Assembly (NCBI RefSeq): GCF_002750975.1
Contig: NZ_PEJS01000001.1
Location: 124,001-188,000 of the forward strand
Length of the DNA: 64,000 bases
Source: Stenotrophomonas indicatrix
Lineage (GTDB): Bacteria > Pseudomonadota > Gammaproteobacteria > Xanthomonadales > Xanthomonadaceae
Reading direction: 5' to 3'
Positions 7,085-15,139 of this stretch are shown in pieces. A program made the translations under genes and the position numbers. Below the pieces are notes generated by a model. The model was not told the DNA's origin and ran no database searches. It saw nothing but the letters and a program-made list of their open reading frames with translations. Every line of letters starts with the position of its first letter. Position 1 is the first letter of the stretch.

Positions 7085-9196
7085 TCACCACACCTTGACC
7101 CGCTTGTCCGGGGCCAGGTACAGCTTCTGGCCTTCCTTCACTTCAAACGCCGGGTACCAGGCGTCGATGTTGCGCACCGTCAACGCGCGGAACTGGCCCG
7201 GTGCATGCACGTCGGTCAACAGCGAATTGCGCAGCGCCTGCTCGCGGCTCTTGCTGCGCCAGGCCTGGGCGAAGCCGAGGAAGAAGCGCTGGTCCGGGCT
7301 GAAACCTTCCAGGGTCTGGCCCGGCTTGCCCTGCAGCGACAGCTGGTAGGCGTCGTAGGCGGTACCCAGGCCGGCGACATCGGCGATGTTCTCGCCCAGC
7401 GTCAGCTTGCCGTTCACATGTACACCCGGGAACGGCTCGTAGCTGCTGAACTGCGCGGCCAGTGCATCGCCGGCCGCGTTGAACTGCTTGAGGTCTTCGG
7501 CCGTCCACCAGTTGTGCAGCTTGCCGGTGTCGTCGAACAACGCACCCGCGTTGTCGAAGCCATGGCTGATTTCGTGGCCGATCACCGCGCCGATCGCACC
7601 GTAGTTCACTGCGTCGTCGGCGGCACCGTCGAAGAACGGCGGCTGCAGGATCGCCGCCGGGAACACCAGGCGGTTCTCCAGCGGCACGTTCATCGCATTG
7701 ATGGTCTGCGGCAGCATCGCCCACTCGCTGTGGTCGACCGGCTTGCCCAGCTTGGCGATGTTGCGCTGGTACTCGAACAGCTCGGCGCGCTGCGCATTGC
7801 CCAGCGGATCGTCACGACGGATGTCCAGGCCGGTGTAGTCGCGCCACTTGTCCGGATAGCCCATGCCCACGGTCAGGCCGGCCACCTTGGCCTTGGCGCT
7901 GGCCTTGGTCTGCGGTGACATCCAGGCCAGTGCATCGATGCGCTTGGCGAAGGCGGCGATGATGTTCTTCGCCATCTCGTCGGCACGTTCCTTGGTTTTG
8001 GCATCGAAGTGCTTTTCGACGTAACGCTTGCCGATGGCCTCGCCGACGGCATGGTTGGCGTCATCCACGGCACGCTTCCAGCGGTCGCTCTGCTGCGGCG
8101 TACCGCTCAGCGCGGTGCCGTGGAAGGCGAAGCGCGCATCGGCAAACTTCTTCGGCAGGTAGGCAGCGGCGCGGTCCAGCGCGTGGAAGGTCATGTAGTC
8201 CTTCCAGGCATCCAGCGGCTCGGTGGCCACCAGCTTGGACAGGCCGGCCACGGCCTTGGGCTGCCACACGATGAAGTCCTGCTGCTGGCCAAGCTTGGCG
8301 GCGTCCAGGAACGCGGCCCAGTCCATGCCCGGGGCCTTGGCGTTGAAGTCGGCCTGGGTCCAGGGGTTGGCGCCCTTGGTCACGTCATTGGTTTCTTCCT
8401 GCGTGACATGCGCCTGGGCGATCTTCGTTTCCAGGGCGAGGATGCGCTGCGCCTTGCCGGCCGGGTCGGCCACGCCGGCCAGCTGCAGCACCTGCGCGAT
8501 GTAGGCCTGGTACTGCTTGCGCAGGTCGGCCATGCGGCCACCGCCCAGGTAGAAATCGCGGTCCGGCATGCCCAGGCCGCCCTGCACCAGGTACGGCGCG
8601 GTACGGTCCGGCTGCAGCAGGTCCACCGACACCCACAGGCCGAACAGGCGGTCGGTGTAGAAGTTGGTCGCATTGAGCAGGTCGACGTCCGCGCGCACGT
8701 CGCCGCCGAGGGCGCGCGCCAGGCCGGCCTTGTCGGCGATCGCATCGATGTTCTTCAGCTGCGGCTGCACCGGTGCCAGGCCGCGCTGCTCGATGCCGGC
8801 CTCGTCCATGTAGGCGGCGTAGTAGTCGCCGATCAGCTTGTCTTCGCCGCTGGCCTGGGCGTTGCCGGCAGCGCCTTCCAGGATCGCGCGGGTGTCGGCC
8901 TGGGTCTTCTCGGCAATCACGTTGAAGCTGCCGAAGCGCGAGCGGTCGGCCGGAATCTCGGTGTTCTTCACCCAGCTGCCGTTGGCGAAACCGAAGAAGT
9001 CGTCACCGGCGGCGATGCTGCGGTCCATGCCACTGGCATCGAAACCAAAGCTGCCCAGCATCGGCTTGGCGGCAGCGGGGGTCGCCTCGGTCGGTGCGGC
9101 GGTGCCGGCGGCCGGATCGGCCGGGCGGTCGCAGGCGGCCAGGGACAGGCTGGCAACGATGGCCAGTGCCAGGGTGGGGCGGCGCAGCTTGGACAT
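7085..9196 (-). CDS. M13 family zinc metallopeptidase, lipoprotein (PepO/neprilysin-like)
   Basis: A 703-residue peptidase of full M13 length. The signal peptide ends in a lipobox (SLSLAAC, Cys23), so it is probably a periplasmic lipoprotein that cleaves oligopeptides. Zinc ligands are visible: the HEXXH motif as GHEISHGFD in the C-terminal third, and the third ligand motif ENIADVAG about 55 residues later. The substrate-binding NAMN-type motif appears as TINAMNVP. It ends with the M13-type KVW, and a terminator follows. Xanthomonads carry several paralogues of this family. It is monocistronic as far as visible. Confidence 0.95.
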   Translation of the reverse strand: MSKLRRPTLALAIVASLSLAACDRPADPAAGTAAPTEATPAAAKPMLGSFGFDASGMDRSIAAGDDFFGFANGSWVKNTEIPADRSRFGSFNVIAEKTQADTRAILEGAAGNAQASGEDKLIGDYYAAYMDEAGIEQRGLAPVQPQLKNIDAIADKAGLARALGGDVRADVDLLNATNFYTDRLFGLWVSVDLLQPDRTAPYLVQGGLGMPDRDFYLGGGRMADLRKQYQAYIAQVLQLAGVADPAGKAQRILALETKIAQAHVTQEETNDVTKGANPWTQADFNAKAPGMDWAAFLDAAKLGQQQDFIVWQPKAVAGLSKLVATEPLDAWKDYMTFHALDRAAAYLPKKFADARFAFHGTALSGTPQQSDRWKRAVDDANHAVGEAIGKRYVEKHFDAKTKERADEMAKNIIAAFAKRIDALAWMSPQTKASAKAKVAGLTVGMGYPDKWRDYTGLDIRRDDPLGNAQRAELFEYQRNIAKLGKPVDHSEWAMLPQTINAMNVPLENRLVFPAAILQPPFFDGAADDAVNYGAIGAVIGHEISHGFDNAGALFDDTGKLHNWWTAEDLKQFNAAGDALAAQFSSYEPFPGVHVNGKLTLGENIADVAGLGTAYDAYQLSLQGKPGQTLEGFSPDQRFFLGFAQAWRSKSREQALRNSLLTDVHAPGQFRALTVRNIDAWYPAFEVKEGQKLYLAPDKRVKVW

Positions 9197-9481
9197 GGAC
9201 TTCTCTTGCGGCGGAAAACTCCAAGTCTAATCCGCTGCGGGCCGGCTGGACGTGCTCGACAGGGCCAGCACTGTGCGTGATCTGGCTGAACACGCCGCAG
9301 CGATCTTCACGCGGTCACCGGCGTGGTGCATGCTGCGGACTGGATGTCTGCAGCACCCGGGGGAGGGCGCATGCAGGACGGGTCGAGGCGTCAAGAATGG
9401 CGTCCGCCGGCCGTTGAGGTCGGGGATGTGGAGGAATCGTTCGCGCATGAAGCCAGCCGACTGCACAGGGAAGACCGACCG
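9197..9481. other. Intergenic region between divergent M13 peptidase and EAL genes
   Basis: Holds both promoters. I see no convincing operator, repeat or small gene. In-frame codons upstream of the EAL start (from 9323) are probably not translated, because the predicted membrane anchor begins after 9482. Confidence 0.4.
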
Positions 9482-12433
9482 ATGCCGGCGCTGAGACACG
9501 CGCTGGCCCGGCCGTTGCGTGCCATTACCTGGGGCGGCGTGGTGCTGGGCGTTCTGCTGGCGGCAGGCCTGGCCGCGATGCTGGCCAACGATTACCAGCG
9601 CCGGCTGGAAGCCGCGCAGCGGCAGAGCCGGGCGCTGGCGATAGGCAGCGAGCGCCTGCTGGCACTGGAGCTGCGCAACCTGGAACGGGCGATGGCCGGC
9701 ATCGCCGCCGATGCCGCCGAGCTGTTCCGCACGGTGCCTGCGCAGGCACCCGCGCTGCTGGACGCCGCCATAGCCGGCGTGCTGCGCCGGCACGCCGAGC
9801 TGCACAGCATCGTCGTGCTCGATACCTATGGCCGCGCCCTGACGGCCGGCAAGGGCGACCTGCAGCTGCCACTGTGGACCGATCCGCAGCGACGGGGGCA
9901 GGGCAGTGCGCTGTACATCGGGCCGCCGCAGCGTGCCAGCGACGGCGGCTGGGTGGTGCCGCTGGCGCTGCCGATGGCTGGCGATCGCTGGCTGCTGGCA
10001 CGGCTGCGCTGCGGCGAACTGCAGCGGATCGTGGGCGGTCTGGATGTGGGGCCCAGTGGCCTGGCCTCGATCAGCGACGCCGATGGCTACATGCTGGCCC
10101 GTGTCCCCGATCCGCACGGCACCGTCGGCCGCCGTTACACGCTGCCGGCACGCACGCTGCTGGGCCGGCAGGCAGTGGTCGAGCTGGGCAGCATTCCCGG
10201 CGCGGTGGACCAGATACCGCGCATCTCCACCATCAGCACCCTTGAGCGCAGTCCATTGGCGGTGCAGGTCGGCCTGGCAAACGAAGATGTGCTGAAGCCG
10301 TGGTGGCCGTATCTGCAGGCGGCGATTGCCATCATGCTGGCCTACGTGGCGCTGCTGCTGGTGCTGCTGTACGCGGTGCGCCGCAGCACGCACCGGCAGC
10401 AGTCGATGGCCGAAGAGCTGCGGACCGGCCACGCCGAGCTGCGCCTGGCCCATCAGGTGGGCCGCGTATGCACCTGGTATGTCGACGAAGACGCTGCGCT
10501 GCTGCGCTGGTCACCGCTGGCGCGCGAGATCTTCGGTGTGCAGACCGATGCGCTGCCGGTGGCCGAATTCTTCGCCCGCGTGCACCACGATGACAGCGCA
10601 CGCATGCAGCAGGCCTTCGATCAGGCCTTCGCCGGCAACGCTGTACTCGACGAAGAATTCCGCCTGGTGCTGCCCGGCGGTGCCGTGCGCTGGGTTGCCG
10701 CGCGTGGCCAGCGGGTAGCGGTGGTCGATCGGCAGCGGCGCATGATCGGCGCACTGACCGACCTCAGCGAGCGCTACCAGGCACGCGAGCAGATGCGCCA
10801 GGTTGAACGCCGCTTCCGCCTGTTGTTCGATCGCAACCCCGCGCCGTTCTGGGTGTTCGATCCGGACACCTTGCGCTTCATCGAGGTCAACGAGGCGGCT
10901 GTGCAGCAGTACGGCTACAGCCGCGATGAATTCCTGGCGATGAGCATCCTCGACATCCGCCCACGCGAGGGCTGGGACGAGGTCAAGGGCGCGATCGCGC
11001 AGGTGCGCAGTGGTGAACTGCAGGACGCTGCGGTGCGCCTGCACCAGCGCAAGGATGGCACGGTGTTCGAAGTGCGCGTGCACCTGTCGCAACTGGATTT
11101 CGATGGCCAGCCCGCGTGCCTGGTGCTGGCCGAAGATGTCAGCGAGCGGCTGGCCTACGAACGCGACCTGGCCTATCACGCACGCCACAACCCGGCCACC
11201 GGCCTGCTCAACGTGCGCGCACTGAGCGAACAGCTGGACGAGCAGGCCGGCGCCTACACCATCGCCTATGTGCAGCTGCGCGGGCTGCAGCTGGTGGCCG
11301 ATACGCTGGGCCGCGAGATCGGTGATGCGGTACTGCAGTCGATGGCCTCGCGCCTGGGCGGGCTGGGCGCGCGCTTCGGCCTGCTGGCGTTCCAGCCGGC
11401 GGAGGACTTCGTGCTGGCGATCGCGCCGGAACACAACACCCAGCGCGTGCTGGACGATCTGCTGCAGATCGTCTCGGCACCGATGCGCGGCCAGGATTCG
11501 CTGCACCAGTTCGAACCCCGCATTGGTGTGGCCGTACATGACGCCGATGCAGGCCACAGTGCCGAACAGGCGATCGGCATGGCCGCGCAGGCGGCGCACG
11601 CGGCCCGCGCCGAAGGCAACGTGGTGGCCTGGTTCGATGCGGCGGTGACCATCCGCCTGGCCGACCGCCTGCGCCTGGCCGGGCGCATCCACGCGGCCAT
11701 CGACAACGAATTCCAGCTGTACTTCCAGCCGATCCGGCACGCCAGCGATGGCAGCCCGGCGTCGCTGGAGGCGCTGTTGCGCTGGCCGCAGGCCGATGGC
11801 AGCTTCATCCCGCCCAGCGAGTTCATCCAGTTGTGCGAGGACACCGGCCTGATCCTGGCGTTGGGACGCTGGGTGATCCGCGCAGCGGCACAGGCGCAGC
11901 GGCGTCTGGTCGAAGCGGGGTGGGGCGAGCTGTCCATCGCAGTCAACGTGTCGGCGGTGCAGTTCTTCAACAGCGATCTGGTGGCCGAGTTCGCCCGCGC
12001 GCAGCAGGATTTCGGCCTGGCCCGTGGTGCACTGCACGTGGAACTGACCGAGAGCAGCCTGATGCGCAAGCCGGCACAGGCGATGCAGACCATGCAGCGC
12101 CTGCACGAGCAGGGCATCCGCGTGTCGCTGGACGATTTCGGTACCGGCTACTCGAGCATGTCCTACCTGCAGCACCTGCCGCTGGACGTCCTGAAGATCG
12201 ATCGCAGTTTTGTGGCCGACGTGGAAACCAATCCGCGCAACGCATCGATCTGCCGGGCACTGCTGTCGCTGGGCCACAGCATGGGGCTGACGATCATCGC
12301 CGAGGGCGTGGAAACGCCGGGGCAGCTGGACTGGCTGGCCGCGCATGGTTGCGACCAGGTGCAGGGCTACCTGCTGGGGCGGCCGGCACCGCTGGAAAAG
12401 ATCATCGCGCAGCTGGATGAGGTTGTCGCCTAG
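9482..12433 (+). CDS. Membrane-bound EAL phosphodiesterase with PAS and degenerate GGDEF domains
   Basis: A 983-residue c-di-GMP signalling protein. Order: TM1 (about residues 12-35), a periplasmic sensor region, TM2 (about 280-305), two PAS domains (about 320-570), a GGDEF-like domain (about 575-725), and an EAL domain (about 730-975). The GGDEF signature is replaced by PAEDF, so cyclase activity is unlikely. The EAL domain keeps its catalytic set (EALLRW, NVSAVQF, ELTES, DDFGTGYSS, LKIDRSF, EGVE), so it should hydrolyse c-di-GMP. An earlier in-frame start at 9323 is possible. It would lower c-di-GMP and favour motility over biofilm. Confidence 0.92.
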   Translation: MPALRHALARPLRAITWGGVVLGVLLAAGLAAMLANDYQRRLEAAQRQSRALAIGSERLLALELRNLERAMAGIAADAAELFRTVPAQAPALLDAAIAGVLRRHAELHSIVVLDTYGRALTAGKGDLQLPLWTDPQRRGQGSALYIGPPQRASDGGWVVPLALPMAGDRWLLARLRCGELQRIVGGLDVGPSGLASISDADGYMLARVPDPHGTVGRRYTLPARTLLGRQAVVELGSIPGAVDQIPRISTISTLERSPLAVQVGLANEDVLKPWWPYLQAAIAIMLAYVALLLVLLYAVRRSTHRQQSMAEELRTGHAELRLAHQVGRVCTWYVDEDAALLRWSPLAREIFGVQTDALPVAEFFARVHHDDSARMQQAFDQAFAGNAVLDEEFRLVLPGGAVRWVAARGQRVAVVDRQRRMIGALTDLSERYQAREQMRQVERRFRLLFDRNPAPFWVFDPDTLRFIEVNEAAVQQYGYSRDEFLAMSILDIRPREGWDEVKGAIAQVRSGELQDAAVRLHQRKDGTVFEVRVHLSQLDFDGQPACLVLAEDVSERLAYERDLAYHARHNPATGLLNVRALSEQLDEQAGAYTIAYVQLRGLQLVADTLGREIGDAVLQSMASRLGGLGARFGLLAFQPAEDFVLAIAPEHNTQRVLDDLLQIVSAPMRGQDSLHQFEPRIGVAVHDADAGHSAEQAIGMAAQAAHAARAEGNVVAWFDAAVTIRLADRLRLAGRIHAAIDNEFQLYFQPIRHASDGSPASLEALLRWPQADGSFIPPSEFIQLCEDTGLILALGRWVIRAAAQAQRRLVEAGWGELSIAVNVSAVQFFNSDLVAEFARAQQDFGLARGALHVELTESSLMRKPAQAMQTMQRLHEQGIRVSLDDFGTGYSSMSYLQHLPLDVLKIDRSFVADVETNPRNASICRALLSLGHSMGLTIIAEGVETPGQLDWLAAHGCDQVQGYLLGRPAPLEKIIAQLDEVVA

Positions 12434-12436
12434 GCC

Positions 12437-12653
12437 GCGCTTCGCGCTCGCCGGGCATGGCCCGGCGCTACCGTGTCATGGGCGCGCTTCGCGCTTCGCC
12501 GGGCATGGCCCGGCGCTGCCGTGTCATGGGCGCGCTTCGCCGGGCATGGCCTGGCGCTACCGTGTCATGGGCGCGCTTCGCGCTTCGCCGGGCATGGCCC
12601 GGCGCTGCCGTGTCATGGGCGCGTCTCTGGTAGCGCCGGGCCATGCCCGGCGG
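12437..12653. repeat. Tandem array of SMAG-containing units
   Basis: Four head-to-tail copies of a 41-48 base unit (CGCGCTTCGC..., then a CCGGGCATGGCCCGG palindrome, then CGTGTCATGGG), followed by one SMAG in the opposite orientation (12630-12652). The third unit lacks 7 bases. The units differ by single bases (CTACC or CTGCC), so they have begun to diverge. The array fills the gap between the EAL and LysR genes. Confidence 0.85.
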
Positions 12654-12661
12654 ACGCACGC

Positions 12662-13543
12662 TTACACCCCGGTTTCCACCAGGTAGTCGATGAAGCTGCG
12701 CACCTTGGGGGCGAGATGGCTGCGGCTGGTGTAGACGGCGAAGATGCCGATCGGCTCAGCTTCCCATCCGGGCAGGATGCGCACCAGGCGGCCATCGGCC
12801 AGCGCCTCGTGCAACAGGAAGTCCGGCTGCAGGATCACGCCCATGCCGGCAATCGCCGCTTCGCGCAGGACGTCGCCATTGTTGGCGCGCAGCAGGGTGG
12901 TCACTGCAACCTTCACTTCGCCACCCGGTCCCTGCAGGGGCCAGTGGTCGCCGGCGGCCCAGTAGCTGTAGCCGAGGCAGGCGTGGGTCTGCAGATCCTC
13001 GGGGGCCTGCGGCGTTCCGTGTGCGGCCAGGTAGGCCGGTGCGGCACACAGGCTGATCCGCGATTGGCCCAGGCGCCGCGCGATCAGGCTCGGGCCCGGT
13101 TCGCGGGTGATGCGGATGGCCACGTCGTAGCCTTCTTCGACCATGTCCACCAGGCGGTCGGACAGCGCCAGGTCCAGTTCGACCTGTGGGAAGCGCTCGC
13201 GGTAACCGGCCAGCAACGGGCCGAGGCGGGCGATGCCCCAGCTGACCGGTGCGTTGATGCGCAGCGTGCCGGACGGCTCCAGCGCCTGTGCGCCGATGCT
13301 GGCCTCAAGCGCATCGAACTCGGCCAGCAGGCGCACGCACTGCGCGTAGTAGGCGGCACCGGCGCTGGTCGGGCTGACCCGGCGGGTGGTGCGGTGGAGC
13401 AGGCGGGTGGACAGGCGCTTTTCCAGTGCGGCGACCTGGCGGGTGACACCGGCCGTGGACATGTCCAGCGCCTGTGCGGCGGCGCTGAAGCCGTTGCGTT
13501 CGACCACCGCGACGAACACGCGCATGGCATCCAGGGTGTCCAT
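12662..13543 (-). CDS. LysR-family regulator of the divergent doxX-dioxygenase genes
   Basis: A 293-residue LysR regulator. The N-terminal winged helix-turn-helix is visible (MRVFVAVVERNGFSAAAQAL, then MSTAGVTRQVAALEKRL), followed by a substrate-binding domain. The start at 13543 fits the family's usual N-terminus; the open frame above it is not used. It is divergent from doxX and a ring-cleavage dioxygenase gene with a 9-bp inverted repeat between them, which makes it their probable activator or repressor. A phenolic or quinone inducer would be expected from the context. Confidence 0.93.
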   Translation of the reverse strand: MDTLDAMRVFVAVVERNGFSAAAQALDMSTAGVTRQVAALEKRLSTRLLHRTTRRVSPTSAGAAYYAQCVRLLAEFDALEASIGAQALEPSGTLRINAPVSWGIARLGPLLAGYRERFPQVELDLALSDRLVDMVEEGYDVAIRITREPGPSLIARRLGQSRISLCAAPAYLAAHGTPQAPEDLQTHACLGYSYWAAGDHWPLQGPGGEVKVAVTTLLRANNGDVLREAAIAGMGVILQPDFLLHEALADGRLVRILPGWEAEPIGIFAVYTSRSHLAPKVRSFIDYLVETGV

Positions 13544-13559
13544 TGTTGCGCCTTCTGAA

Positions 13560-13587
13560 ATAAATACGGTCGATCCATCGTATTTAT
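13560..13587. promoter_or_regulatory. Probable LysR operator
   Basis: Perfect inverted repeat ATAAATACG (13560-13568) and CGTATTTAT (13579-13587), spaced by 10 bases, in the region between the divergent LysR and doxX genes. It contains several T-N11-A patterns. Confidence 0.65.
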
Positions 13588-13637
13588 CGGCAATGGAGGG
13601 CGCAATAACCTGTGCCCTGTCCCTGCCGAGGTACCCC

Positions 13638-14048
13638 ATGAACGCTACCGCCGCCCCCCTGTCCCCGCTCGCCCCGTACGCCGCGACCCTGCTGCGGTTG
13701 GCCCTGGGCGTGTTGTTCCTGGTCCATGCGCTGACCAAGCTGCTGGTGTTCACTCCGGCAGGTACCGCGGCCTTCTTCGAGTCGCTGGGCCTGCCCGGCG
13801 TGTTGGGCTACCTCACCATCGCCGTTGAACTGGCGATTTCCGCAGCGCTGCTGCTCGGCATCTACGCGCGCTGGATCGGCCTGCTCGGTGTGCCGCTGCT
13901 GCTGGGCACCATCGTGACGGTGCACGGCGCCAACGGTTTCAGCTTCGCCAATGCTGGCGGTGGCTGGGAATACCCGGCGTTCTGGGCGCTGGCCCTGGTC
14001 GTGCTGTTCCTGCTGGGCGATGGTCGCTGGACCCTGCGTTCGCGCTGA
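13638..14048 (+). CDS. DoxX-family membrane protein
   Basis: A 136-residue protein with four hydrophobic segments, the DoxX arrangement, including LRLALGVLFLVHALTKL at the N-terminus. DoxX proteins are inner-membrane proteins of loosely known redox roles, often beside dioxygenases, quinone detoxification genes and LysR regulators, as here. It precedes the ring-cleavage dioxygenase by 43 bases in the same direction and is probably in the same operon. The start at 13638 gives the family's normal N-terminus. Confidence 0.9.
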   Translation: MNATAAPLSPLAPYAATLLRLALGVLFLVHALTKLLVFTPAGTAAFFESLGLPGVLGYLTIAVELAISAALLLGIYARWIGLLGVPLLLGTIVTVHGANGFSFANAGGGWEYPAFWALALVVLFLLGDGRWTLRSR

Positions 14049-14091
14049 ACGTCCCCCGGCCCGCTGTCTGTTCCTGTGATTGGAGAAGATC

Positions 14092-14901
14092 ATGTCCCGC
14101 CTGTCTTCGCTGTACATCTCCCACGGCTCGCCGATGACCGCCCTGCATCCGGGCCAGGTCGGCGTGCGGCTGGCCGAGCTGGCCCGCGACCTGCCGACCC
14201 CGCGTGCGATCGTCATCGCCTCGGCGCATTGGCTGGCCCGGCAGCCGCTGGTCGGCAACCATCCGCAGCCGCCCACCCTCCACGATTTCGGCGGCTTCCC
14301 ACGCGAACTGTTCGCGCTGCAGTACCCGGCGCCCGGTGATCCGGCGTTGGCTGAAGAGGTGGCGGGCCGCATCGCCGCCGCCGGCCTGCCGGTGGCACTC
14401 GATCCGCAACGTGGCCTCGACCACGGCGCGTGGGTGCCGCTGCGCCTGCTGCACCCGCAGGCCGACATCCCGGTGGTGCCGGTGTCGATCCAGCCGATGC
14501 TGGGCCCGCAGCATCAGTTCGCGCTGGGCCGTGCGCTGGCGCCGCTGCGCGAACAGGGCGTGCTGCTGATCGGTTCGGGCAGCATCACCCACAACCTGCA
14601 CGACTGGGGCCACTACCAGGACGGCAAGCAAGCGCCCTACGTGCGCCCCTTCATCGACTGGGTGGAGCAGCGGCTGGCCGCCAATGACCGCGATGCCCTG
14701 TTCGACTACCGCCGACAGGCACCGTTCGCCGAGCGTGCGCATCCCACCGATGAGCATCTGCTGCCGCTGTACTTTGCGATGGGTGCGGCGGGGGAGGGTG
14801 GCTTCGGTGCCAAGCGCATCGATGCGGGTGTCGATGCCGGCTTCCTGGCGATGGACCTCTATCGCTTCGATGGTGAGGACCGCGCTCGGGACGCGGCATG
14901 A
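14092..14901 (+). CDS. Class III extradiol ring-cleavage dioxygenase (LigB/DODA family)
   Basis: A 269-residue protein of the LigB/DODA family, which opens catechol-type rings using Fe(II) or Zn(II). Metal and acid-base histidines appear in the expected places: ISHGSPM (His12), IASAHW (about His50), LDHGAWVPL and THNLHDWG. GGAGAAGATC precedes the ATG at 14092; the earlier ATG at 14080 is less likely. With doxX and the LysR gene it forms a small module for handling aromatic or quinone compounds. The exact substrate cannot be inferred. Confidence 0.9.
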   Translation: MSRLSSLYISHGSPMTALHPGQVGVRLAELARDLPTPRAIVIASAHWLARQPLVGNHPQPPTLHDFGGFPRELFALQYPAPGDPALAEEVAGRIAAAGLPVALDPQRGLDHGAWVPLRLLHPQADIPVVPVSIQPMLGPQHQFALGRALAPLREQGVLLIGSGSITHNLHDWGHYQDGKQAPYVRPFIDWVEQRLAANDRDALFDYRRQAPFAERAHPTDEHLLPLYFAMGAAGEGGFGAKRIDAGVDAGFLAMDLYRFDGEDRARDAA

Positions 14902-15029
14902 CCCCACCGCTGCTGCCAGGGCTGGAACGCCCTGCACAAGGACACGTGCAGGGCCGGTTGGCAGTGCTGCATGACGACGTGGCCAGCACGCCGGCCTGGA
15001 TCGGGCGGCGCTTGCTGTCGCGGTCCTGA
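14898..15029 (+). CDS. Possible 43-codon ORF overlapping the dioxygenase stop
   Basis: The ATG overlaps the dioxygenase stop as ATGA, the usual coupled arrangement here, and the frame runs to a TGA at 15027-15029. The product is basic and has no recognised motif. A hairpin (CCCTGCAC 14930-14937 with GTGCAGGG 14946-14953) lies inside it and may instead be an operon-end structure. Either reading is weak. Confidence 0.25.
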   Translation: MTPPLLPGLERPAQGHVQGRLAVLHDDVASTPAWIGRRLLSRS

Positions 15030-15139
15030 CGCGCATTCAGATGGCTGGGCGCAGTGGCGGCCTGCTGTGTTAAGTTTTTTCCCGTCCCCCGGCGCACTCC
15101 GGTTTTTCCGGCCCCACGCGCCGCTCCTGTGGAAGAAGC

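Noticed and set aside
12437..12653. CRISPR-like regular repeats
   Set aside because: Spacers are not unique sequences, repeats are palindromic SMAG units, and no cas genes are present.
14930..14953. Hairpin with loop AAGGACAC as another GGA-loop regulatory element
   Set aside because: It lacks the outer stem and conserved core of family 1; a single GGA in a loop can occur by chance.
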